Notes under the pieces: generated by a model
The model's database searches: none
What the model saw: the letters and a program-made list of their open reading frames with translations, nothing else
Told to the model about the DNA's origin: nothing
Program-made: the position numbers and the translations under genes
In this document: piece by piece, positions 35,301-49,200 of the stretch
Position numbering within the stretch: the stretch's first letter is position 1
Layout: every line of letters starts with the position of its first letter
Source of the DNA: Vitis vinifera
Taxonomy: Eukaryota; Streptophyta; Magnoliopsida; Vitales; Vitaceae
Length of the DNA stretch: 64,000 bases
Direction of reading: 5' to 3'
Assembly: GCF_030704535.1 (NCBI RefSeq)
Contig: NC_081815.1
Span: 1,317,001-1,381,000, forward strand

Positions 35301-36608
35301 GCAGCAAACGCCAAAGATTCATACATCTGTTAAAATTTTCTTATGCATTTTTTTCTGACGAGCTTTTATTAGGAACAAAATCAGTTTTACATATTCTTAG
35401 GAACATTTAAGCTTGAATTGTTTTGTTTGATAAATTTAGACTGATTAGCATACTATTAATTATTAATAGTTATCAACCTCATCATGATGTCCAAGTTTGA
35501 TTTTCGTCAGCCAACCAGTTAAACCAGTGAATAGTTTCTAAAACATTGTTTTATGGCTTTGCAGGGTCCTGTTGTTCTTTTTATATATTGTGTTGTTGCT
35601 TGTACATGTATTAGCGGTTGTCAAAAAAGAACTGAATTGCATTTATCATTGACATTAAAAATCCAGACTTCCACTTAGTTATTTTAAAATAAATTGGTCA
35701 GTGAAACCCTTAGGCAGTTAATTTTCCTCATACATAGAAGTGTGCAAATTATGGTTGAATCATAACATTTTTGGGGACTCCATTGGTGAGTTATCACCTT
35801 AATACAGGAACTTAAGGTGCTGATTTTTTTTTTCAGGGATTGTCTTCTTTACTATTCGATGGTGGAATCCCACGACCTTTGAAGCCATGCATCCTGAGGG
35901 AACTGCCCACAGAGCTTCATGGCCTTATGTGGAAAACAAATCCTACCTGTGGACATGGCTGTTTGTGGTTCCCTTAGCAGCTTACACACTCTGGCAAGTT
36001 CTCTATTTTCTCATTGTTAATGTCCTACGCAGACAGAGGCTGTTGAGAGATCCCGAAGTCATGACTTCCTACAGGTTGTCTTCTTTTCTCATTTCAATCA
36101 CTCACAAAACTAGAAGGCCCAGGATTATTTTGTGATTTGAATTCCAACTTGGACGACTTTATGGTTTGACAGGGAGCTCTCCAAAAAAGCCCAGAAGGCA
36201 AACAATATATGGTGGCGTCTAAGTGGTCTGCTTGGGGATCAGAATCGACTGTTGATGTATATCTTGTTCCAAGGTGTATTCACTGTAGCAACAACAGCAC
36301 TCACAGTCCCCATCTTCTTGTCATATGAAATGCATGTAGTTTTCCAAATACTTAAGGTCTCTGCAACTGTATGGAATGGAGGAAGCTTTCTGCTAGAAGT
36401 GATGCCAAGGCAGGTGATTCTTAAGGAAAAGAAGAAATCAGAGACGCAGCCAGTCCAAACACTACTGGTTCCATCTGCAGAGACGAATCAGCCTGATCAA
36501 CCGCCACTAGTTGATTATTTGAAGGAGAATGGTAGTCAGCAAGATCAATCCTCACTTGTCGAAACCTCAGAGGAGATGAACAGCTCTGCTGAGCCACATC
36601 CTTCGTAG
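32355..36608 (+). CDS. GPCAT1: glycerophosphocholine acyltransferase 1 (DUF2838 family membrane protein)
   Basis: Eight exons: 32355-32438, 32532-32651, 33111-33168, 33260-33360, 34173-34268, 34354-34447, 35837-36074 and 36173-36608, giving 408 residues. The enzyme transfers an acyl chain from acyl-CoA to glycerophosphocholine, making lyso-phosphatidylcholine at the ER. Seen: a cytosolic, coiled-coil-like start ([35 protein letters not shown]); then many hydrophobic helices with conserved loops ([85 protein letters not shown]); and a hydrophilic tail of about 60 residues, longer than I expect for the family. Seven exon junctions are consistent with GT-AG introns except intron 2, whose donor is GC (32652-32653). 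It is convergent with the myosin gene, 643 bp apart. Confidence 0.96.
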
Positions 36609-37251
36609 CAGCTGCATACAAAATAACATCAATATCTGTGTAGAACTGTGTGTTGTGCCCCATGAGAGGGAACTTTGTTAGCTCATCTAAGCTGTAGTTC
36701 TCTGAACTTCGTTTTACAAATCAATCATAGTGTTCTGTTTATTTAGATGGGATTTACACCCAGTTTCAATAGAAAGGAAGTGTAAGAGAACTTATTTTCA
36801 TTTTTATTTTTTTAATCTTTTAATGTACGATTCCAAATTGAGATCGCAATGAACTATATAAAAGGCACTTAAGCAAAACTCAAATAAATATTAAATCAAA
36901 TTAAATTTACAAATAAACTGCAGCTGCTACCGTTAATTACACTCAGATTGACAAAAAAAAAAAACATAAAAGAACAAACCACTGCACAACTCAAACGCCT
37001 GACAAACAACAATGTGAAGGAAACCCCTTGCTGGTGTGACAAGTCGGTTGATCCTGATAGAATAAAAACCCGACCATGAAAAAAGATGAAGGAAAAAAAA
37101 TGAATTGGAACTATATGATACATATGGATGTGGAGGACGAAGGAATTCTATGCACACGCTTCTGCAGCTCAACTGATCAACTGATTGATGTAGGAGTGCA
37201 GCCCAGGGGCATGATGATGGATGGTATTCGAGTTTTGGACAAACATGGGTA
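36609..37251. other. convergent 3' UTRs of GPCAT1 and the myosin gene
   Basis: No independent gene is seen. The open frames here on either strand lie in the expected 3' untranslated sequences of the two convergent genes. An ATAAATA-containing stretch near 36886 may serve as a polyadenylation signal. Confidence 0.5.
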
Positions 37252-40200
37252 TCACTCTGACCGTTGGAGTAAGAACACAAAACCGGAGTTTTCGCGAATT
37301 AATGATGGAGGATCGACGTCAGTGTCAACTTGTTTCATTGACTTGGAGATGTCATCCACAGTGAAAGGGATGCTGCATCGATATTTAAAAAATAAACGTG
37401 GATATAAATTGTGTTTGGATAAAAACAGAAACTAGGAATCAAGAACTGTTCAAGATGCGAGAAAGGAGTTGGAAAACACTACCTTGAGTCGTCGTCCAAT
37501 AGGAAAGAACTGCTAACAGAATTGTTGGAGGCCTCGGTCATCATAATTCTCATACTTGAAATAACCTGTGCCGTTACATGGGAGAATTGCAGCAAGAGAA
37601 CAGACAAGATAAGCAGAGAACAAAAATACAAGAATACCAAATACAGGAATGGAAATTAAGAAGTCCAATGCTATCAGGGCCAGGAATGTTAATGTAATTC
37701 AGTGTAAATCAAAATTAACCTACTTCTGAAGACACACTGTGTGTGCCATATTTGTCATCCCAGTACATTGTACTGATCCTGTATAATTGTTGTATGCTGA
37801 GCACCTGAAGAAGCAGCAAGAAGGAATTTACAAAAGAGAAAGCAAAAAGGAAAAGGAGTGTGCAATACAAAAGGGTAGTTCTATTGAGAAGAATGACTCA
37901 CAGGGCAAAGTTCTTTCATTATTTCATTCAAGGTCTTTTTGGGCTTTTGATGTATGACCTGAGTTGTTAAGGAATGAAAAGAAAAGGCAGGTTAGTGAAA
38001 TCTTTGATAATAAAGAGAGATGTTTATCAGGCACAAAGAGGCCATAAAAATGAATCTCACCAGAAATTCAACGGCCTGTCTAATATGCTTCAATTCATCC
38101 CAGGCTGAGCCTGCGTACTGTATGTAAGAGGATTTTAAGTGAGACATTTGGAAGACTGCAAGGAATAAAAGGGTATAAAGGGTTGACCAATTATCACCTC
38201 CTCAGTTGCATAGGAGCACCACTGTTCTAGTTCAGCCAAACCTGACTTTACATACTCCCCGTTACTGAATGAACAGCACTCCCGTCGCAGAAGAAGACTG
38301 AAATGAATAAGAAAAGTTGGTTGATTTAATAAGAAGGGATAGTAAACTTGACACTGGGTTCTTGTTGATCAAACAGAAGCGTGGGGAAAAAAGAAAGACA
38401 GCTTAAATGCATTCACCTGTTGAATAGCTGAACATTAATGAATGAAAAGATCTGTGTGAACACTTTGCGGACCAAGAAAGGAGGTACCTGTAAAACCAGA
38501 CATGAGAATGAAACTCTTGTACAAAAATCAGAGTCATAGCCATTATTCACGGAAATAAGGCACTCACATAGTTTGCTTTCATTGTCTTCAAGTAACTGTT
38601 TAGGCTTTTCACAATGCTTTGCCAATGAGCCATCAAAGCTTGTTGAGCAACAGCATTAGCTTGAGAACGCCCTTTTACTAAACTTGCCCGTGATGTCCTA
38701 GGTGCCTGCATGGTATGAGAAAGTCAAAATCTCTTGCATGGGGTCCACAACAACTCACAACACATTGTCTCAAGTCCTTCTAGGAGAAAGCTATATGTTT
38801 GAGGGTATGTATGGGAGGGGGTCATCAACATATTTAGCAGTTAGGCCCTAGGAAAGAAAACATTAATAAAACAAATAAAAATAAAAGCAACAATAGAAAG
38901 ACAGTGTTTCTTCATAGTCACAAAAATGTCTTCAGGGCTTTAAGAAGGTCATAAGGCCTGGTAACTTGGCTATCAATGACTAATTTTCTTGTCTTAGCAG
39001 CATATTTGGAGCTACTACAAACACAACTGAAAAGGAGTCTGGACTCAAATGGAGGATTAATTCTAATTCTGTTGAGAAAAAGTAATGGAATTGCAATGAC
39101 AACCTGTATTTGTTTATATTTCTTGTTTCTGAATCATTTCAAATACATCATCAGAATTCCTGGATGATAAAATAAAATGGCACTTACTTGGATACATAAT
39201 CCGATCAATGGGGCAATTTCTTTCTTTAGACTGTCTCTTATCATTCCATAGATCTTCTCAAGGAATGCAGTAAGCTGTTGTTTGAACAATAGTGCTGGAT
39301 ACTTGGCCTCAACTTGCCGTAAGTCATCAGGTCTACCAAGCATTCGCCCATTGAGAAATGAGATTCCAGCACTTTGAGGAGGTGTGCGTAACCCCTAAAA
39401 TCATTTTTAAAATAAGAAGAAGAAAATGACATGTTGATAGATGCTACAATATATGACATACAAATTAAAAATGACTTTTTCATACTTGAGACATCCTCCC
39501 AAAGAGAGAAGCTGATGTTGCTCTCCGCCGTTGAGGAGTCAAGCTAGCAGCTCCACTGGCTTTGAGTGTGTGTTGGAGAAGCAGCAACAGTGTGGATGAA
39601 TTAGATAGCCAATATGCTAATACATCATTGTTATCATGAACCTTCAATGAGGTAGAAATTTCCAAATTAGTCACATATAAATCCAGCATCAGAACTTGTT
39701 ATTTGCAAACTCTAAATACCAGGCATCATGGTGTTGACTACTGTGACAACGGATGACATCTTTTGATAACAGTTAAGACACATGTTTGAAATCCATAGAG
39801 TAGTGGCTTACCTCTATAGCTGAAGCAATTGTTTGAATGATGCGATCAAAAACGCTAGTTCTTTCAACTTCAAAGGATCTCCAGTGAAGAAGGCACTTGT
39901 ATATGACACAAGCAGCAACTGGTTTGCTGCCAGAGAATCCCAAGTTTTGTGTAATACACCTGATCAGCAAGTCCTGGTTCTCCTGAACCACAAAGATAGA
40001 TAGTGAGAAACAAACTAGAAAAAAGATGAATAGAGTTCTAGTCTTTGGGATCCAAAATGGAATAAAAAAAATAATGATATGAAGTATGCATTGAGAATGC
40101 ACTATGTATCATTCATCCCAGCAGCACTTACCTGATGCTTTTCATTCAAAGATTTCTGTGGTTTTTCCTCAGATTCAGTTTCACGTGGGTTTGATATAGA

Positions 40201-43200
40201 AAGCGTCAAGTCCTGAGATATAGCAGACTGTAAGTAATACAATTCATCTCTCACTAATGATGTATTTTATGCACAGTTAGTTTGTCCACTTACCGATGCA
40301 ACCTTCATCTCTCCATTTACAATATTTCCATTCTCTGGTGTCCTCTGCAAATTTATGAATAAATACTCAATACACATTCCCATGTGTGTTCTATAATACA
40401 CGGAAATAAACAATGGGCAATGACCTAATATTCCATTGGTACCTGGACAATTGTAGGCTTCGGTAGTGCAGATACAGCTTTTCTAGTTGGAGACATGGCC
40501 AGTGCTTGCTGACGTAGTACTTGATTCTCTGACTCTGAATTGGAAAGCTTCTCTTCTAACCTGAATTATAAAAGATGACCCAACTTAAAAAGACTCATCA
40601 GTTTCAAAGCAGAACAAGAATTACAATCCAGCAGACACACAGACATCTATCAAGAGGAGAACTTAACCAGAAAAGGGGGAAGAGTTGTATTGAGTAAATA
40701 AAGGTATCAGCTGATTGTAATGGCTTTTTCCATCCTTTTAAAGCAATAAGAACGACAGTGATTAATATGCAACAGTTCCATACCTCTGCATAGAATCTTG
40801 AAGCTGATCCATTTTGCGATCTGCATCTTCAAGCTTTTTAACTAGTTCTGCATTCCTGGCCTCAGCATCTGTACTAGCTTTCCTAGCCTCTTCTGCTGCC
40901 TTACTTTCTGATAGCAGTAATGCCTGTATAAGTTATAGAAGTTCATTCAGTCAGTTGATTCCACAAGTTCAATCTTTGTCGGTTATTAAAAGAGGTTCCC
41001 AAATGTGGCCTTAAATAGATATCAAAGAACTCCCAAATGATAAATTATCATCATATTCATATACTGTAGACTTCCCTCGGTGAAAAACCACAATGCCCTG
41101 AGGAATTCCTACCAGCAGATGTCCCTGTACTCAAAAGTAAATTGTCTAAGTGCTCCAAGTAAAGGATGATGGGTGCCCTAAATGTGTGCCATAGCACTCC
41201 TTATTTCCAGAAAATAGGAGTAGAATGAAAAGAGGCGCAAGCTTGTAATCTTTGATTTTCCACCTTTGAAATGAACTTTTGCTCTTGTTTGATGTGACAA
41301 CTCAGAAAAGCTCTTTAGCAGCTAGGTCAACTATTAATAGATAATTAATGAAATTAAATTAAGCACATAAACATTTAATCCCACAACATTTACCAAGCCG
41401 GAGTGAGGTTTTCCTTCATATTGAGTTTGATCTGAATGATAATTTAAATGTCATCATAGAAGCCATGACATTCTCAAAGAGGATGCACCTACTCTAGAAG
41501 TTGGAAAAAGCTAGCAAAATGAAACTCCATGGATAAATCAATAATCAATTAATTGATTACTAAATCTTCTACAGTAGTAACATAATTTCAGAAAATTTAA
41601 ATGTTCCACTAAAGCAACCAGTCACTATCCCTATTAATGACACATTAACTAACTGAATACAGCTCCCACATACGCACATCAAAATATAGCCTTTTCAGTT
41701 GGGAACAGTATCATTTTTATTTTATTAACAGATTATGATATAATAAATGAAGAAATCAAAGGAGGATGTGAATATCAGCATAGAATTGACCATCATCCAA
41801 GATAAACTGTCTACCTTCAAACTCTCAACCTCAGCTGTTAACAAATCAATCTTTTCTGTGTCTTGAACTATAACAGGGGTCTCCTTAATCACTGGAGGTG
41901 CTTCTTCAATAGCTTTTCGAGCTGCCTCTTGTTCTTTGATAACTCTAGCATTTGCTTCTTCTACTTGTAATTGCATTTCATGCAAAGCATCCTGAAACTT
42001 AGCAATTTCTTGGGCCTTTGCCTCTTCCAAATCAGTCTGTATTTCACATAATGACACACACAAAAAAAAATTCCAATTAATCATATTGCACTTCATTTTT
42101 CCATCTAACAACATACTAGATTTGAAGGCTAAAATAAAATGAAATGAGTATAACCCTTAATCGTTTCTCAAACTGCAGACGCCATGTAAGTTCTTCTACA
42201 CGCTTTTCTAGCTTGTCTTTTGCCTCTTTGAGAGCCCCTGTTTCTCTAGCAGCCTGAATAAATTTACAGTAACAGTTATAACCCGAACTTATTCCTAACA
42301 CAATGCATGATGCACTACATATTTCAACAATGACAAAAGAACATAAAAGAATATGATCAGACCATTTTGAGCTTCCTAAGCTCTCTCCGAGCAACTCTTC
42401 GCCTCCAACCACATTGAGAAACAATTGCAGCTTTCTGAAGGCTCTTATAATAAGAATATGCCCTGTGGCAACGCAAATGAGCCTGCACATTACCAATGAA
42501 GATTAGTTACTCAATTATCAATTATCTGAAATAAGCTCCATGAGAATAGGCATTAGTACTTCCAATGTGTTGCAGCAACTAAATTTTACATTTGGCACCT
42601 AAAAGTTTCGTTGGTTCCTTTTCTGAATTCTAAGACAATGCAATCAAAGGAGATGCAGTAATGGAACCTGTATAAGAATTGCCGCCTTAGTTTGCTTTCT
42701 GAATCTGAATTCATTGCGAGCAGTCATTGCTCTTAAGCCTGTCTGCAGTGTGATTGCAGTTGACCATACTGTTAAATAGGATTTCCTGGCAGTATAACGT
42801 CGTAAATTCTTTTGAATCCTCACTGCTGATGCTTCTCGACGCATCTGCTCATACAGCTTGCAAGCCAATTTACCTATTTTCATTAGAAATAAAAGAACAA
42901 AGGAAAAGGTTACAATTTGCATCAGAATTTCAATTGGCAAGAAGAAGCAGTTAATAGAACATAAATTAGTATCAGTGGGCAGTCCATCCAGAAAAACCTG
43001 AAACCAATACATGTGGCTGATGCCAACAAACATGTTTTCCTTGCAAAATCTTAAAGGGTGCAAGTTTCGAGTAAGTTCCACAGGAACCAATTGGACCATT
43101 GATGGCGTGGCTTTCTTTTAAATAAGTTCTTAATAAACTTAAGAAGCAACAAAACTAAGAAGATACCTCGCCATTGAGATTGCAGTTGAATGGCAGCTTT

Positions 43201-46200
43201 GCGTAATGCCATAAACTCCTTGCGTGCAATATATGTACGAATTTGCCTCTGAATGATTCTGGCTGCATTTCCAAGAACCTCTGCTCTTCTTGCATCCAAC
43301 TCAGCCATCTGACCAGCTCTTAAGAAGACCTTTGTCTTGCCTACCTGCCAGGCCAACCATGTTGAACTAAGTATGAAATTGGAAACCCCAGGACCTCATT
43401 TGCCAAAGAATCAAATCAACTGACTGATTTACAGATGGAAAATGAAGCAAGATAAAGTGTACAACATCCTAGCATACAAACTAAAAGGAAACAAGAAATC
43501 AAAAAAATAAATAAATAATTAATGACAAGTATAGGACGTTATGTAAATACTGAATGGCTATAGCTATCTGAAACATCCAGGGCCAATGATTCTCCTAAAC
43601 AGCATGAACAGAATAATGATTACAAAGGAGAACTTGAATCACCTGATAACCTTTCAGTCCCTTTTTATCCAGAATCATTTGGCATGCAACTTTGTCATCA
43701 TAGCTGTATAGGAATAACTTAAAACAGTTAATCCAAAACAATAGCAGGTTGTACAGGTAGAAAAACCCAAGATTAGAAGGAAAGAAATTTTTTTTTTTGA
43801 TAGGTATGACTAGAAGAAAAGAAAAATGAAAGAAGCCCAAGCGGTGTGCCATTAGATGTCACACCAACTTATACACTAAACAACTAAATAACCTTTTTAA
43901 AGTACCCATCTGGATTGATCCCTAAAGTTACAAAAATTAGAAAGTAAAGAACATAAACCTACTTTCCTTCCAAAACTTCTGGAGCAAGAACACCAAAACG
44001 GAGAAGAAACTCATAGAAGGTTCGCCTTGTGGGATATCCAGCACAGCTGATCCTAATTGCCTCGAGGACACCCTACAGTTCAAATGACCAAAGAAAGCAA
44101 AAAGCAAAATCTACTAAATGAGCAGAGATATAAAAGCAAATGTTAGGGGCTTGTTTGGGAACTTTTTCAAAAACAATTCTCAAAAATATCTTTTGAAAAC
44201 AGTTTTCAAAAATAGTTCTCAGATATTTTCTAGAACAAAAGTTTGTTTAGGAACTTGGAATGTTCTCAATGTGTTTTCTATGTTTTTAAATATTTCTTAA
44301 AAATAACTATTATCTGATGCTACATTCCCAATCATTATCCATGTTTGTACAATTATTTTAAAAACAGCCCCTAGAAAACAATTTAAAAATGTTCTAAAAA
44401 AATACTTGTTTTCATAACAAGCTCTCAAAAAACTGTTATCCATCCAAAAATTGTCAAACATGTTTTTGAGTCTAAGAAACAATTTTTTTTTAAGAACAAA
44501 AACTGTTTTTAGAAACAATTCCCAAACGGGCTCTTAAGTTTTTCACATACTAAGCACAACATATGAAGCATGAGCTATTGCTATATGATACTCACACCAC
44601 AACGTAATTGTTGGATTATGTTCAAATTCTCAAAGATAGCAGGCTTGAGGACATTGTTTGGCTTCACACATCTGATATAGTGAGGCTCAGTTGAATTCAA
44701 GGTCTCCATCAAAGATTGAAGTTGTAGCTGCAATTTTCAAAGGTTCATCATTTTTTGTCAGAATATCTCCAGAAGACCAAGGAAAATTACTGTTTATTGA
44801 GCTGTTTAGCCCAATCATTACCATGCATGCTACATCAATGTATCCAGTATGTGTCCGATAGCTATGATCATATGAAGAGCACCGCATCACTTAAAAAAGC
44901 ATTGTGTTTGCTGTGTTATACCACAAATCTAGAAACAAACCTAATTCTAATTCATTTTAGTAAAGTTTAAATTGATCATAGAATTCTGACAAGCTAGAAA
45001 ACTAAGAAACAGCTCCTCTTGAAACTTCCTACCTGATGCACTTCCTTAAGACCTGATTCTAAATTAAGAGAGAGAGAGAGAGAGAGAGAGAGTCTAAGAA
45101 TGATGTCTACCAAGTCAAACTGCATAGAGTATCATCCAAGTCAAATGTGAAACTTTTTTTTCCAATAAGACTACAACATTTGGTGCATTTACAACAAATT
45201 GAATATCACTGGGACAAGGCAGATGTACAATACAAAAAACTGAGGACTACATGCTTTCGTGATAATGTTGAAAACAACAAAAAATTTCATGAAGGAAAAA
45301 GGGGTCATGTCATCACCAGTTTAACTGAAGGGCTTCAAGGATAGTGTGCAACATCCTCATGGTTGCCTAGCAAGAAGCCTTGCATCTTTGGGTTGAAAGA
45401 CTCCCTGCAGCTTTTCATTGACTTTGGTAGTGTTTGTTTTTTTAACTTAATTTTAAATAGAACTTAAAAACTAAACGGTGTTTAATAGTATTAAGTATTA
45501 AGTTGCTTGTTTTTTTTAATATTTTATTTATATTACGTATTAAGAAGCAAAAAAAAAACAAACAAACAACCAGGTTCACTTTAGTTATGATGGTTTACTT
45601 TTAGCATTCAAAAAAACCAAATATTTTAGACTTTTCTATTTAGTCAAACAATTTAAGAAATAAGTAATAAGTCAACAAAAAATAAAAAAATAAAAAACAA
45701 ATTATCTAAAATCTGAAAACAAGTTACTTTCAGCAAAAAGTTAAAAAAAAACAAACAACACCTAAGTCCCCCTCATTCATTGACTCTGTTCTTTGGATTC
45801 ATAAGTTTGGAACTGGAGCACATTGTGCTATTTCAGTTGGAGGTCTTGTTTTAAATTCTACACAATGCCTGAGTTTGCTATCTTATCAGGCAGGGTCTCT
45901 AGTATCTAACTTTTGCATAATGAAAGCATTTGGGGTATCTTTGCCCATGGATTTGATCAATCATGTGTCAAAGATAGTATATTCTTATTTTTATGTTCCT
46001 GTTTTTTTTCTGCTATCCTGGTATTTTCCCAGTGCCATTGACCATAAAATATATTTCCATGCATCTCAGGACTGGATCAACAGTAAGGATCCAACCCTCA
46101 AGAGAGTAACTTGGCTTCTTAACCAACAAGCTGTTCATTTCCTCCATGTAAAGAGTGTTAAAGGAGAAAGTATTAACAATACCTTGAAACGTGAACCAAT

Positions 46201-49200
46201 AGAAGAAAACTTGGATGACTTTGATGATTCCTCTGGAAGAAGAGGAAATAGGCTTGCCACAAAGGGGCACTTTGAGGCTGACAATAGATCTTGATGTTCT
46301 GCCACCACATAGTCCTTGTTTTTGTCAAGGAACAGATCAGCCAGATATGTTACCTGGAAAAGAATTGGAGAGATATTTTAGCAAAATCCTATTGCATTAT
46401 GGAGGATATGAACAAAAATACACAGGACCATATACTTACTTCCCCTGCATAGTGTGAGATGCTAAAACTAGTACGAGAAAGCTTAGGTTTGATAAACCGC
46501 TTGTTATTTTTAAATGTCTGGTACAACTTCTGAGCAAATGTTTCATGTGTTGACTTTGGAAACATGCTGCATGAAGCAAATCAGAAACATCAACCCAACC
46601 AAAAGAAAGAAAAGAATTCATATATACACAAGTACGTATTAATGTGTATGAAAATCCTCCCGTACAAAATAACAATAGAAATTTGAATTCCATTAAACTT
46701 TAAAAATGACAATGCATCAAACTGATCGAACACTAGCTCTTACCAGGCTTCATCTAGAAGTGCGATAATTCCTCCAGGTTTCTGCAAAGATTGAACTTGT
46801 CAGTTGGCATTATATGAAAGATCGTCTCATAAGAATGAAAGCAATTTATAAACCGATTGTGAAAATACAGTTTTGAGGATGTTTGATGACCATATAAAAC
46901 ATTGTCTATAATAATTGATTTCCAATTAAACTGACAAGCTAACAATAATGCAGCAAGCAACATGTAACACCTTCTCAATCAAATCCAACACGTCTTGATT
47001 ATCCACAAATTCGATATAGCTCCAATTTATTTCTTCTTTCGTATACTCTTCCTGCTCCATTTTAAAGACATGCTGCAAACATAGAATTGTTCATAAATTT
47101 GATTAAACAAGGCCAGTCATAGTATCCAAAGAATTAATGAGAACTATACCAAAGTAATAAAACCTGATTGAAATGTTGTTGCAGTTTTTCATTTGTAAAA
47201 TTAATACAGAACTGCTCGAAACTGTTTCAGATGAAAATTTGTCAGCACAGCACCAGTGAGTATAAATATTTTCAAATGAATTTCTAAATTAAGGCTTACC
47301 TATTGAACTTAAAACTTTCAAAACCATAAATATCGAGAACTCCAATTAATGATTTTGAGTTTGGATCTTGCCCAATTGAATCATTAATTTTATTCACAAG
47401 CCTGTAGACAAAGAAAAAATTGTCTGAATCTCAAACAACAAAGATACAATTTCCAAAACATGCGTTAGACCCAAACAAACACATAATTTTCTTAATAAGT
47501 ATGTTTTCTTTTATTTTTATATGTAACCGTATTTACACAAAAACAAGCAATAATAGTATAAAAGTGCATTACCAATCAAACAAGCGAGAGTATATCGTTT
47601 TAGCTAAGGCATCCCTGCTACCCAACGCAGAATCAGGATCAAGCGGTCTAGTAATAACTTCTTCTGGTGTCACCATTACACGCTTAATCATTGCATCTTC
47701 CAAGCCCTTGGCATCACAGCTGTCATACAACAAAATATGGTATGAGGTTTCACAAAACACAGATATGAGAGATGAAAAAGTATTTTCAAAACACAGACAA
47801 CAAACAAGGGGCATACTTAAGGAGCTCTGCTGTCATGTTAAGGTGAAACCTAGACTCTTCATCCTTAATAATGGAAGAGTCAATGTCCTTTCCCTTTGCA
47901 AATTCAATATTACCAAGATGAAGAACAGCAGCTACAACCCTAAAAATTGCCTCCTGAAAAGAATTATTTATTTTCAGAAATTTGAGTGCACCACTATTTC
48001 TTGGAACTACTGGTAAGACAAACCTGCTCTTCCTCACTGATTCCAACCACATCCATGGCCCTTCTGGTTGCATGATATTCATGAGCATCATTTACTCCAT
48101 CCAGTTCATAGCAATTAGATTGATTTAAATAATGGAATGATTTAGGGTTTCCCAACTTATACTTCTCTCTTTCCTGCAAATTAGATGTATGATGATCAAC
48201 TATCAATCACAATTATCAGCACTGGCAGCACTTAATATGCTCAAGCAAGTGTAAAAACAGTCCATCACAAAATGAATTCCAACACAAGGATAAATACCTC
48301 AGGTGGTGCAGCACAAAGAAGGTAAAAGCAATGGTAATTTCTTTCGGGATCTGAAATTTGGCAAACACGAGACCTTTCAAGCAGGTAAGTTCGTATAGCT
48401 GCCCCAGATATCCTCCCGTTTTTATCAAATTGGATCTCAACAAATTTGCCAAAACGACTGCATTGTGGCAACAAGATGAACATAACATAAAATGAAAAGC
48501 TCCTTGATATAATAATTAATATTGCTGGGAAATAGCTATTACACAAATGAGAACAATGTAATTAAATATAGGCTGCATTTCTAACTAGTGTTTCCAGAAC
48601 TGAACCGAACCAGTCAATCAGACTGATTGAACAACGAATATCCACTGGTCCACCTGGTTTAACCACCAATTATTGTCCCAGAACTGTTGAGAAAGATATT
48701 GTTTTAACTAAATCCTTTTATTCTCTTTATTGAATTTATTCATTTATTTGATGTTTTTGTCCAAATTTTTACATCACCGGGAAGGCGGCTGAACCATTGA
48801 GACAGAAACCAGCCCTCAAATCCAGGTTATTAGATGAGTCCCAGAGTAAACAAATACTCACCTTGAATTGTTGTTCCTAACAGTTTTTGCATTGCCAAAT
48901 GCTTCAAGAACTGGATTGGACTGCAAAAATTATGAACCATAAACAGTGATTCAGGAACAGACCCACCACATCTTAAAGCTTGTGATATAGAAGTGAAAAT
49001 TTTGCAGAAAGAAGTTTAGGATCTACTGTTGCAAGCTAAAAATGGAAGTTCCAAACTTACTTCTAGAACTTGTTGTTCAACTGTCCTTCCTTCTACTCCA
49101 GATCGACCACCCAAGTATGCAAGATATCTCATGAGCATCTTGGTTGTCTCAGTCTTACCGGCACCACTTTCTCCACTTACCAGAATTGAGTTGCTCTTTC

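Noticed and set aside
37076-37435. Plus-strand open frame of about 119 codons
   Set aside because: It overlaps the last myosin exon and its 3' UTR on the other strand and resembles nothing.
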